From Vesta saturnalis (Eukaryota > Arthropoda > Insecta > Coleoptera > Lampyridae): 64,000 nt of DNA. Position numbers and translations under genes: made by a program. This document shows positions 47,553 through 57,744 of this stretch, piece by piece (the first letter of the stretch is position 1; every line of letters begins with the position of its first letter). The notes under the pieces were generated by a model. The model was not told the origin of the DNA and did not search any database. It saw nothing but the letters and a program-made list of their open reading frames with translations. The DNA lies in contig JARFJB010001352.1 of NCBI GenBank assembly GCA_036346205.1, forward strand, positions 1,290,001 through 1,354,000, given 5' to 3'.

Positions 47553-48942
47553 TGGTGCTGGTCGAGCAACCAATTTTCAAATTTTTGGACCATTTCTAAT
47601 GGAATGACTCTAAAGTTTTAATTAAAAGTTTAATTTTCTACTGAAATTATTTAACTTAAATTTTTGTAACCAATTTCTTATATCCATATTGTCTTTTCTG
47701 TGATTTATGTCTCTTTATTCTGTGGTAAAACTATTGTTACGGATTTTCCCTCTTGTTTCTCAGGCAATAATTTAACACTGATAACTATTCACACCTTTAT
47801 TTAAAACCAATAAAGTTAACAAAACAACACAAATATTCACTTTCTCAACACTTTTTAACTATTCCGCTTTTAAATCTCGCGCCTCGCTTTTTATTCGCCG
47901 TATGCAACTTCGTAACCTGCACTATGTACTGTACTGTACTGTCTGTCTTCGCGCCGGATAGGCAATTTTATATACCCTTTTTGAGCCTAGAAATTGCCAG
48001 AACATTCGCATCGTCGGTTCCCGTATATTCCTCACTTGTATCTCGATTTTTCTCGAAGAAAACCAGTGGCGTTTCGTTACACTATTAAATAGGACACTGT
48101 CGCTAGACAAGAGCACTTACACACCAACTCAATAGTTGTTGCAAAAAATATTTTCCTATGTTAGGATTTGGAGCAAGTTGTGTTTTAACCACTTGATAGT
48201 TTTGCACGAACTGCACTCGGGCGTGACATTTTTCCGTACACTGACGATCCCGAGTCTCGTTCAGGCAACTTTTGTTTTAACTTGTTGGTGCAGGTCTTAC
48301 GTACGTTATAAGAGTATTTATTTCGGATCTGATGTAGCATTGTGTATTGAATGTTTCAAAATATTTCACACTAAAACTACTTATTGAGTAAATTTATTTT
48401 AATTAATTAATAGGATTAAAAAATGTAGTTAAATGAAAACAAAAAAAGTGACAATTTTTTACCATTTTCTCAAAAATGTCCGACTGTTAAGTGGTTGAAT
48501 CGAACACTAAAATTGACGTATCCTGAGAGTAAATCGAACACTCGTTTTTATCCAATTCTGGTGTGGGACAATTCTGGTGTGCACCAATGCATTAAATGCA
48601 TAGATCGAAAACGCTATTAATATATATTTGGCACTATGTCAGTTTTTCAAACAGCTTTGTTTTTTGCTGATGAAATATATTTTAGTGACAAAGGACACGC
48701 GAATAATTTTATTTATTAGAGGTTATTAATTAATTTTAAAATATTCATAAAAGCAACCAAACGACCACAACAACAAACAAAATATATAAAACAGATAACA
48801 AAAAAATATGCAGAACAGAAAAATATGTATATTTTAGGTTTAATTTTTTGTTTATTAAAATTTAAAAACTATTTAATTTATTTTTGCTCTTCCAGGGGGG
48901 GGGGCAGTTGCCCCTCCCTGCCCCTCGCTGGCTACGCCCATG

Positions 48943-48950
48943 GTCAACTT
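48943..48950. repeat. hAT target-site duplication, right copy (GTCAACTT)
   Basis: Identical to 44559-44566; after it the mariner-like TIR resumes without loss. Confidence 0.9.
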
Positions 48951-49148
48951 TGTTATTTCTTATGGCAGCCATATTGGATTTTTACATTTTTGAATAGAGC
49001 CATTTTTTCGCATTACAATGATATACCACCCTATATGATTTACTGTACTATTTTCCTTAAAATAACGTTTTTTATGTTTTTTATAAGAGTGTTTGACAAA
49101 AAAAACAAAAATTTTTAAGTGATATAAGTATAATCAAACAAGTTAATT

Positions 49149-50264
49149 TTATAACAAATATTCAAATTGTCTTCCATCTACTTGTAAACACAATCTAGCT
49201 CGGTTTCTTATATTTTGTATGGCTCTTTGTATACTCCTTCTTCTAATTTCTCTTGATGCTATAATAATTTTTCTTTTCAGTTCGTTAACATCAGCAGGAA
49301 CAGTTTTGTAAATTTTATTCTTCATCACACCCCAGAAAAAATAATCCAATGGTGATAAGTCCGGTGATCGTGCAGGCCACCTTATGTTCCCACCATTAGA
49401 AATAACCCTATTATTAAACATTTCAAACAAATAATCTTGCACTCTTCTGGCGTTATGTGGAGGCGCGCCATCTTGTTGGTACCAAAGCTGAGTTATGCGG
49501 TTGGGATAAATGTTATTATCTAAGTAATCGGTAAGAAATCCCTGTAAAAAATTTAAATAAATGTTTGCTGTTAAGATCTCTTCGTAAATGTATGGACCGA
49601 TGAACGTATCTCCCAATAAACCTACCCATACATTAACTCCAAAACGAATTTGGGGACGACGCGGTTGGTGTTCATGGGGATTCTCTATTGCCCAAAAGTG
49701 TTCATTGTGTCGATTAAAAATACCACAGTTAGTGAACTTGGATTCATCAGTCCAAATCACATTATTGAGAAAGTCAGGGTTTTCTTGTAATTTGTTTAGT
49801 AAGAATCTACAAAATATTATTCGGCGGTGACTATCTCCCGCATGAAGCACTTGACTTATATGAATCTTAAATGGTCGATAATTATGTTTGTTCAGCGTTC
49901 TCCATACCAATTGGTGTGAAATATTTAATTCCGCTGCTATTTCTCGTGTAGAAATACAACTATTTGCGCGAACCTAACAAAAGTTTTATAATATAAAAAA
50001 ACTGGAAAAAAATATTAAAAATGTTATTACCACGTGTAATATAGCCTCTTCATTTTCATTTGTCCTTCTTCCGTATTTTTCTCCAGGTTTACCAAATGAA
50101 CCGTGATTTGACAAATTTTTATGAAGACGCTGGAAATATGTTCTGTGTGGCTGATGCCTTTCAGGATATTGGTCGAAATATGTCTGTGAGGAAATATGTG
50201 CATTTTTATTTGACAAGTAATAAATTTTAAGCATATCACGCTTTTCCTCATTTGAGAAGGGCAT
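49149..50264 (-). CDS. Mariner-like transposase, intact two-exon gene
   Basis: About 352 residues without a stop once one intron is removed. Exon 1 is 50264-50031 (ATG start, MPFSNEEKRDMLKIYYLSNK ... NENEEAILHV). The intron, 50030-49974, has donor GTAATA and acceptor TTGTTAG. Exon 2 is 49973-49149, starting VRANSCISTREIAAELNISH. The N-terminal helices match insect mariner-like DNA-binding domains (SSQTYFDQYPERHQPHRTYF). Catalytic Asp residues lie in NNVIWTDESKFTNCGIFNRH, LWYQQDGAPPHNARRVQDYL and WPARSPDLSPLDYFFWG; 36 residues separate the second and third. The C-terminus (RARLCLQVDGRQFEYLL) is the family norm. This is the only fully open DNA transposase here. The element's right TIR has lost its tip and its left TIR carries a hAT insertion, so the enzyme could still be made while the element itself is probably immobile. 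Confidence 0.9.
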
Positions 50265-50285
50265 TTTATTAAATTGAAATTCGAA

Positions 50286-50560
50286 ATTATTAAACTCCGA
50301 AATCAATCAAACTTATACTGATATGTCAAATTGTTAGTTGCTAATGACAACAGCACGTCACTTTTATAAAAGCACAGCACTCTTATAAAAAACATAAAAA
50401 ACGTTATTTTGAGGAAATTATTAAAATTATTAAACTCCGAAAGCAATCAAACTTATACTGATATGTCAAATTGTTAGTTGCTAATGACAGCAGCACACTT
50501 TTATAAAAGCACAGCACTCTTATAAAAAACATAAAAAACGTTATTTTAAGGAAAATAGTA
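50286..50560. repeat. Tandem duplication of about 140 bp
   Basis: Copy 1 at 50286-50425 and copy 2 from 50426 share 'attattaaactccgaaa(t/g)caatcaaacttatactgatatg' through 'cagcactcttataaaaaacataaaaaacgttatttt', with a few mismatches. It lies at the inner edge of the right TIR, just upstream of the transposase start. Confidence 0.9.
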
Positions 50561-51075
50561 AAGTAAATCATAAAGTCTGGTATATCATTGTAATCAGAAA
50601 AAATGGCTCTATTCAAAAATGTAAAAATCCAATATGGCTGCCATAAGAAATAACAAAGTTGACTGCTGTAACTTTGAAGTCTAGAGTACCTTGAATTTAT
50701 TAATAGCATATTTGGTAAAAAAGTGTCCGAATAATATTTTAGTTTAAAACGTCTATCATTCGTGGTTTTCATTGTAAAAAGGAAAACTGAAAACTGAAAA
50801 TTTCGGTTTTTTTCAAAAATCTCAGTAGCCTATAGAAATACCTGAATTTTCTAAACGACATCTTATTGAGGCCCCAAATGCGCAACTTTGCCCCAATTTA
50901 ACCGGCTTCGTATCTCTTCAAATAACCGAGATACCCATGGTGAGCCTAATTGCGTAAATTTCCCGGTAATTTTCAAATTCACTTCCTTTCACGCATGCGC
51001 ATAACTGCAAGTATAACCTTTCAATGTTAAAAAAACTCATAGTGTAATAATGTAACAGAGTGACCCTTATAAAAT

Positions 51076-51081
51076 TTTATT
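51076..51081 (-). promoter_or_regulatory. Polyadenylation signal AATAAA for the minus-strand E2 gene
   Basis: AATAAA on minus about 40 nt after the stop codon at 51121. Confidence 0.5.
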
Positions 51082-51120
51082 ATTACATTTACAACACTTT
51101 ACAATCTAATTTGAAATTTT

Positions 51121-51618
51121 TTAAATGAGGTCTTCCAAGTCTTCTTCACTTGCCCTTAATATTGCCTCTTCATTTGCATATTTCTTAATATATAACCGAA
51201 CCATGTTGACGTACTTTTCTTTTTTGAATAAACACAAATCAGCTGCTTCCGAATTTAAATAATCTAATGGATTTGGGTAAGTAAGTAGCTGAGGCAAAAA
51301 CGAATCAAAAATGTTACACAAATCATATAATGGCGTCCATTTATCGCTAAGAACATCCAAACAAACGAGTCCTTTATGAATATCAATATTTGGATGATAA
51401 ATGCAATTCATAAATAAAACTCTTGGAGGTTTAAATGGATAATCTTCGGGAAAAATGACACGTACCATCCAAACTCCACCTTCATAGGGTGTATCTTTAG
51501 GGCCATTAAAAAGTACGCAGCAGTAATTCTTATCCATAGTTTTAACTTCATACTTTTTCAAAATTAATTGATTAATATCTTTAAGAACACGGTTTTGAAT
51601 TGGTATAGATAAGGCCAT
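51121..51618 (-). CDS. Second UBE2H/Ubc8-like E2 ubiquitin-conjugating enzyme
   Basis: 165 residues, uninterrupted coding frame. The UBC fold is complete: VLFNGPKDTPYEGGVWMVRV, DYPFKPPRVLFMNCIYHPNI with HPN at 75-77, and GLVCLDVLSDKWTPLYDLCN with the catalytic Cys at residue 86. FDSFLPQLLTYPNPLDYLNS is the UBE2H-type signature, and a Glu/Asp-rich C-terminus (RASEEDLEDLI) follows. Closest in this window to the gene at 28181-28699 but clearly diverged, on the opposite strand 23 kb away. The coding region has no intron, yet a 49-bp intron can be placed in the 5' UTR (51676-51628, donor AAAG|GTAAGT, acceptor TTTAAAG). Both genes keep all catalytic features, which argues for function rather than processed-pseudogene decay. 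Likely arose by retroposition; role unknown. Confidence 0.92.
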   Translation of the reverse strand: MALSIPIQNRVLKDINQLILKKYEVKTMDKNYCCVLFNGPKDTPYEGGVWMVRVIFPEDYPFKPPRVLFMNCIYHPNIDIHKGLVCLDVLSDKWTPLYDLCNIFDSFLPQLLTYPNPLDYLNSEAADLCLFKKEKYVNMVRLYIKKYANEEAILRASEEDLEDLI

Positions 51619-51627
51619 TGTGACGAT

Positions 51628-51676
51628 CTTTAAAAATACAATATTCAGATTAAAATTATTGATAGTGTTAACTTAC
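51628..51676 (-). other. Candidate 5' UTR intron of the minus-strand E2 gene
   Basis: Donor GTAAGT after CTTCAAAAG and acceptor TATTTTTAAAG, nine bases before the ATG. Size (49 bp) matches the introns of the receptor gene. Confidence 0.6.
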
Positions 51677-51689
51677 CTTTTGAAGGTTC

Positions 51690-52930
51690 AATTGGCACCA
51701 CTAACAAGCACTAACTTCAAATTAATGTAAAAAGTGGTTGATAATGAAAAATTAATTTTTTTAGCGGAGCATGCGCAATTAAAAAAGAAAAATATTGTCT
51801 GTGTTTTAACCTGGTGGTTAATTGATCGTATTATGTAATGCGATTCCTTTTTATCAGTCTTTATATTAACATTTCTACATAAACACTTCCTCACACGTCT
51901 ACTTACTTCTTCGTCTAACAAATTGAATGTGTTAGCGGTGGTGCCTACTTGAATAAATTTTTCTAAATGCAGAATTGAGAAAGATGCATGCTAAATGATG
52001 TAGTAATACACTTATTTCCTAATATTAGTTGGAGATTATCTAATTAATAGCATAATCACCCACAGGTGCCCGTGTTTTTCTGACTGTTACATGATCTTTA
52101 ATAATTACCTTCTTGTATGGTAAACTGTCGCACTTTAGTTAGAAAGAAACCACATATATCTAAAATTAGTAATTTTATTCTCATAGAAACCAAATATTAA
52201 AAATCTCAAATTGGATTGAGATTTTAACACGTGCCGTTTACCGTTTTTAATTGTATAAGATATATTCATATATTGTTGGGAAAGGGTATAAATTATTTAA
52301 TAATTTAATTAAATTTATATTCTGTAATATAGTGTAAATTAAAAAATAATTATATAAATAAAGAATAATATATAATAAAATATAATTCCACAATGTTTTA
52401 TATAAATATTTATTTCTCAACGCGTTTAAGTAGTTATGGTAACAAATCATTAAGGTAAAACAGCAAACTTGATGTAAATTATAATTCTATATTTAAAATG
52501 TACGTTAAAAGTAAGGCTATAAGATCAACCTGTTCGTTCATTAAAGGGATTTCTGTTTATGTTTCTAAATTTCGAATGATTCCAAAATATCTAATTTTTT
52601 GAAACTCTTAAGTGTTTTCGCCTGAGAATATTTAAAAATCAGTCCTAATAAACCTTATAAATAAAACAAACCTTTCCCAAAAATTACGCAATTGAAATAC
52701 TTTCATTTGCCCCTTGTATATTTTTTCATTTTTCCAGTCACTGAACTGTTGGTAACTTTTCTCCTATTTTCCCTTGGACTTTTTAGGTAATAAAGTGGAC
52801 TCTGCATATGATATCAATTGTAAAACTTCTCATTTGGTTGACTCATTTTAGGTGAACAGTTATTCACAAATTATTTATGTTTTGTTACTTTGTCCACAAA
52901 TGCTCAACATACCTTAATAACATATTATTA
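51690..52930. other. No gene recognised
   Basis: AT-rich. The promoter of the minus-strand E2 gene should lie at the left end. The 77- and 67-codon open frames (51688-51921, 52247-52450) are compositionally AT-driven and unsupported. Confidence 0.45.
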
Positions 52931-53789
52931 TTATTCTTAGACGTCAGTAGTATCGCGGCATCCTGCTCTCCACTTTTTTTGTGGCGTCATAGGTCCCGCT
53001 CCTTGGGACAACTTCTGCCATTTTGTTTTTTTCTGTGACGACACCCTTGGGGGACCTTTGGTCGTCATTTTTTATATATGCCCACGTGAGGATCGTATTT
53101 TTTTCACCTGAGAATAAAAAGATATTATTTAATCTATGTTCATTAATATTTATTAGGGCTTGTTTTTATCAAAGGAGATTGCATAATCGTTATTAATATT
53201 ATTATTACATTTCTTTTAATCATATCTACAGATTGTGACCTACTTTATTTATACATTGGTGGTTGCATTCTAGTAAGGGGTCCTGGTCTTGTAAGACGGA
53301 AATCTGTTCGCAGGCTTCGCTCCTGTCATAAAAATGTATTCTAATAATAGGGAAGAATTAATAGATAAGACATGTAAAGATGACAAGTGTATTCATAATA
53401 AAAAGATGTTATTTAATCTGTGTTTATTATTATTAACATTTATTAGGTTTGTTTTGAATCTTATCAAGGATATAAAAACTTAGTCCTTAAACGATTATGT
53501 TCTATGCAATGTTTAAGACTGTATTTAAGCGCTAGCCCAAATTTTTTCAATATCCGAATAACGACATCGAAATTGTAACCTTCAATATTACACATATAAA
53601 TGAGTAATTAAGTTACATAACTAGTTTGCTTTACAAATCACGCTTTAAACGGTTTTCACCTTAAGAACATTAAATTATATGCTCAAGGTTTAAGTGGAAA
53701 ATAAAGATTGCATTAATACGATAAATGCATTAAATGGTTACACATATGTATTATAGATTGTTTTACGCTTCATTGCGCGTAGCAAGTTG

Positions 53790-55020
53790 TGAGGCCCTAT
53801 AACTGTCTTCTAAGTTAGCGTTAGGCCCCCTAATTAGAATAGTCATAGGTTTAAATCCTGCTAGCGGTAAACTATATTTATGTTGTGTTGCAAGTTAGCA
53901 TTAGAACCCCTTATTAGAATACAAATTCAAGTTCATCGCCAAGGGGCTAGGGCAGGGGGCGAAGCCCTCGTTGTTTGATTTGATCGAGGTTGATCAGTTG
54001 GTTGAGGCCCAGATGCATGTCTTACCTTAAGAGCTAGTGTTAGACCCCTTATTTCAAATTATCCACCGTAGCCATTACAGGGACCTGTATGTATTTTTAA
54101 AATATACCGCTAGGTGGCGATAGCTATATTACAGAAAACATTCTTTAGTCTATACACAAGTAGATGACGCTACTAACAAATTCAAAATTTGAGCTGGTGG
54201 GGCACCACGAGGGGCAAAGGTCCGACAGCAGGTTGCGAAAGCCTATACGTGTCTTACAAGTTAGAATTAGGGCTCCTTATTAGAATACAAATTCAAATTT
54301 ACAGCCAAAGGTGTGAAGTCCCGAGAGCAAGTTGCGAAGCCATACACTTAAAAGTTAGCATTAGTCCCGCTTATTGGAATAGAAGTTCAAATTTCCCGCC
54401 AGGGGGCTAAGCCCCGAGAGCAAGTTCCGAGGCCTTACACCTATCTTATAAGTTAGTATTAGGCCCCCTTATCAGATTTGTCGTAATAAACAATCAGAAT
54501 GTATATTTAAATACAAATTCAAATTTGCCACCAAGGAACCAGGGGGCTAAGATCCGGAAGCAAGTTGCGAAGCCCTATGCCTGTCTTATAAGTTAGCATT
54601 AGGGCCCCTTATTAAAATACAAGTTTAAATTTCTTGTAATAAGCAATCAGAATGTAAACACTTAAACACAAATTCAAATTTCCCCCCAAGGGTGCGAAGC
54701 CCTGAAAGCAAGCTACGAAGCCCTATACCTGTCTTATAAGTTAGAGTTCCCCCCCCTTATTAGAATACAAGTTCAAATTTTCTCTCATATATGGCGCCAC
54801 AAACAATTTCAAATTTTTGATCAAAGGGCGAAGTCGTGAGAGTAAGTTTCTAAGTCCTACATCTGCCTTACAAGTTAGCATTATGCCCCTTATTATAATA
54901 CAAATTCAAATTTCCCGCCAAGGGTACCACGACAATACATGAAGGCCCACGAACAAGTTCCGGCAAGGGGCGAAGACCCGAGAATAGGTTGCGACGCCAT
55001 ACACCTTTCTTACAATCTGG
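53790..55020. repeat. Degenerate tandem array, units of about 95-145 bp
   Basis: Around ten units of the form [gggcgaagcccgagagcaag][ttgcgaagccctatacctgt][cttataagttagcattaggc][cccttattagaatacaaatt][caaatttcccgccaagg]. Units start near 53791, 53887, 54000, 54190, 54322, 54415, 54556, 54702, 54836 and 54940. Each has a small palindrome (GGGCGAAGCCC) and several end in TTTCCCGCC. Related units recur, often inverted, at 61300-61505 and 62440-63440, and a single inverted unit lies in each arm (53265-53300, 56955-57000). Confidence 0.85.
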
Positions 55021-55281
55021 GTTATGTTCGGGGATGGTTGGAGTGGGGGGCACCGAAACAACCTTCACCGAAAGCCTCGCGTCGCAAAATTTTACCTATA
55101 TGAAGAAGTTCATCGCTTTTCTTCAAAACAACGGTGAATGCTTTCAGATGCGACTGTCTTCGTTTTAAGAACTCATATCCAAATCCTCTTGCTAAACATC
55201 CAGATAACCGCTAGTATGTAGCTCTATCTATTACTGCGATTACTTAAATATCTCATTTCACAAAGATCAGTCCCAAAAAAA

Positions 55282-55512
55282 ATGTTACTCGCAAAATACA
55301 TACCACAAGTAAATTTCTCGCTGTCGATTTATGCGTGGTGTACACTTTTTTCTTTCTGTAGCAACACTCTAATATCTCTCCTGGGCATACGTTTTATAAA
55401 TCCAAAATCCTTTTTGGACAGTTCAGCCGAGACAGAACCTGTATGTAATGCCGTCATCGCATGGCAGACCCTTATCAGTAAAAATTCGAGGATTAAAAAG
55501 ATAGTGTTCTAA
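55282..55512 (-). other. Unrecognised coding-like remnant inside the large inverted-repeat element
   Basis: Minus reading over about 55490-55290 is open and of protein-like composition (GSVSAELSKKDFGFIKRMPR, RDIRVLLQKEKSVHHA). A plus-strand stretch near 55970-56090 (QDENGEVRSDVFYEDPDKLN, YAALNFEHNGKCTHPKSFER) is similar in character but in another orientation. No family was recognised. These could be relics of the element's own genes or chance frames. Confidence 0.3.
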
Positions 55513-57274
55513 TAAGGGGCTGGTATACTTAATTTGATTATAACCCCTTTCTTTATAAAGGTAATTCAGCTAAGATAGAGCTTGTATGCTGTATAGAGGG
55601 AAAATCTAGCTTAAAAAAGAAGACAAGACATTTTTTCGGCGTATACACCGCTATATTGAAGATAATGTCTTGTGTATTAGAAAACATGCTATTGATCAGG
55701 AATTGGATAATCTTAAGAAAGATGTATGCGGTACAGCTTCAGGGATGAAGAAGAATTGAGAACCTATATAGTATTTCAAGGTGGTGTGGGGAAAATAGCT
55801 AAGTTTAAGAATAATCCCATATCTGTGTAATAATAACAGCGGCAAATAAATATTGTATATTATCCGCTGCATGTATTCTTAAAGCATAATTACAATCGAA
55901 TGAGTATTATTATGAAGCAGTATCGGGGTATTAGCTGTTTTACTTGTTAATAACCTATATAACCGCTCAAGATGAAAACGGTGAAGTTCGTAGTGATGTT
56001 TTCTATGAAGATCCAGATAAGTTAAATTACGCTGCCCTTAATTTTGAACATAATGGGAAGTGCACCCATCCCAAAAGTTTTGAGCGCCAAAAATATCTTC
56101 ACACTAATACTTAACATAGGAGATTATGGATTACCTAGATTTGAGGGTGTTTTCGATCATTTACTGCAGAACCTTTTTGCGGCCCTCATCCATATAAATA
56201 AAGAGCAGTTAATCTGTATTATAAGATTTATGGCTTTGAATATATTTTACTGCTTTTTTAAAGAAAGTATGACATTCCATATCAATAATAAATTTTACGT
56301 AGATTAATCTGGGTACTAAAAGTAATGCAATTGATTTTAAAAGTCATCCCTAAACTAAAACGCACAATGAAGCATAAAACAGTCTATAATACATGTGTGT
56401 AACCATTTAATGCATTTATTTTTCACTTAAGCGTTGTACACATAATTTCAACTGTCGACCTTCAATATTTACTTTTAATAACACTATTAGAGGGAGCACG
56501 TAGTGAAACGTAGAACAGCCTATAATGCATACGTGTAACCATTTATCGTATTAATGCAAATTTTATTTTCCACTTAAACCTTGAGCATATAATTGAACGT
56601 TCTCAAGGTGAAAATCGTTTAAAGCATGATTTGTAATGCAAACTAATGATGTAATTTAATTACTCATTTATACGTATAATGTTGAATGTTACAATTTCGA
56701 TGTCGTTATTCAGATATTGAAAAAATTTGAGCTAGCGCTTAAATGCAGTCTTAAAGGTTGCAATGGAACATAATCGTTTAAAGACTAGGTTTTTATATCC
56801 TTGATAAAAATCAAAACAACCCTAAGAAATATTAATAATAGTAAACACAGATCAAATAACATCTTTTTATTATGAAAACACTTGTCATCTTTACATGTCT
56901 TATCTATTAATTCTTCCATTATTAGAATAAATTTTATGACGGGGGCCAAGCCCGCAAACAGATTCCCGTCTTACAAGACTAGGACCCCTTATTAGAATGC
57001 AACCCCCAATGTATAAATAAATTATGTCACAATCTGTAGATGGGATTAAAAGAAATGTAATAATAATTTGAATAACAATTATGCAATCTCCTTTGATAAA
57101 AACGAGCCCTAATAAATATTAATAAACACAGATTAAATAACATCTTTTTATTCTCAGGTGAAAAAAATACGATCCCCACGTGGGCATATATAAAAATGGC
57201 GACTAAAGGGGCGGGTCCTATGACGCCACAAAAAAAAGTGGTGGGGAGGGTGCCGTGGTACTACTGACGTCAAA

Positions 57275-57720
57275 ATAAAACGTCAAAATTAGTCTTATTT
57301 TCGTCAACTTCACGAAAAAATAGCACAATCTACACGTTCGATACATTTACACTCACTGGAAAACTATCACTTTTCTAAACTTCTATATCAATACAATATT
57401 GTCTTCTTTTTATTATAAAAATGTAAAAATTTAATATTGTTTTGTGAAGTCATAATAAAATTATGTACTAATAAATGTTTAACATAATTTGTCTTCAAAA
57501 CCTAATTAATTGAATCTTTGGCATTAAACAAACATTTAGGAACATTGGCAGTCGTTTTGGAAGCTACTTTGTACTTCTGGATCTTTTGTAATACTACTGC
57601 TAATATCTTTATTTTCTTTTTTTTTTTAATATTGTGTTATACATTTATGCTATTTACATTTATCTATTGACAGTATATCATTTCCTTACTTATCCTACGT
57701 CTTCTTCCCTCTTGTCTCCT
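57275..57720. other. No gene recognised
   Basis: AT-rich spacer between the large inverted-repeat element and the LINE 3' end; T-rich near 57610. Confidence 0.5.
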
Positions 57721-57744
57721 TCCCTTTAACTGTCTTCTTCTTTC

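Larger units (their letters stand above)
44567..48942 (-). mobile_element. hAT element with TTF-type/ZMYM-like transposase, nested insertion
   Basis: Terminal inverted repeats CAAGGGCGTAGCCAG (44567-44581) and CTGGCTACGCCCATG (48928-48942) differ at one position. They match the CAGGGGCGTAGCCAGG ends known for hAT elements encoding ZMYM/TTF-finger proteins. The 8-bp duplication flanking it is perfect. Length 4376 bp. The transposase lies in the left half on minus; the right half (47.1-48.9 kb) is non-coding and carries an internal inverted repeat and a run of G near 48895. Confidence 0.95.
44244..50949 (-). mobile_element. Mariner-like element with long TIRs, split by a nested hAT element
   Basis: The left TIR starts TACACGGTGTCCGTTTTTCG at 44244, runs to 44566, is interrupted by the hAT element (44567-48942 plus target duplication), and resumes at 48951-49090. 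The right TIR (about 50510-50949) matches both pieces as reverse complement: 'ggctcaccatgggtaggtatctcg', 'ggtactctagacttcaaagt', 'gcagccatattggatttttac', 'ataacgttttttatg'. It stops at 'ggtgagcct', so the outermost 20 or so bases of the right end are missing. The transposase gene is on minus at 49149-50264. Confidence 0.9.
52939..57274. mobile_element. Large inverted-repeat element with internal tandem units
   Basis: The left arm (52939-53783) starts GACGTCAGTAGTATCGCGGC. The right arm (about 56355-57274) ends GTACTACTGACGTC and matches it as reverse complement over nearly its whole length (e.g. 'tatatatgcccacgtg(a/g)ggatcg', 'ttgcataatcgttattaatatta', 'atccgaataacgacatcgaaattgtaac'). The inner end of the right arm is duplicated (about 56355-56410 and 56490-56545). 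Between the arms lie about 10 degenerate tandem units (53790-55020) and about 1.3 kb of unique sequence with short decayed coding-like pieces. No transposase was recognised. Long TIRs with internal repeats are known for foldback, Galileo-like and Polinton elements, but nothing here assigns it to one of them. Confidence 0.8.

Noticed and set aside
52939..57274. Polinton/Maverick identification
   Set aside because: Long TIRs would fit, but no polymerase, integrase, protease or capsid gene is visible, the element is too short, and the AG...TC termini are not seen.
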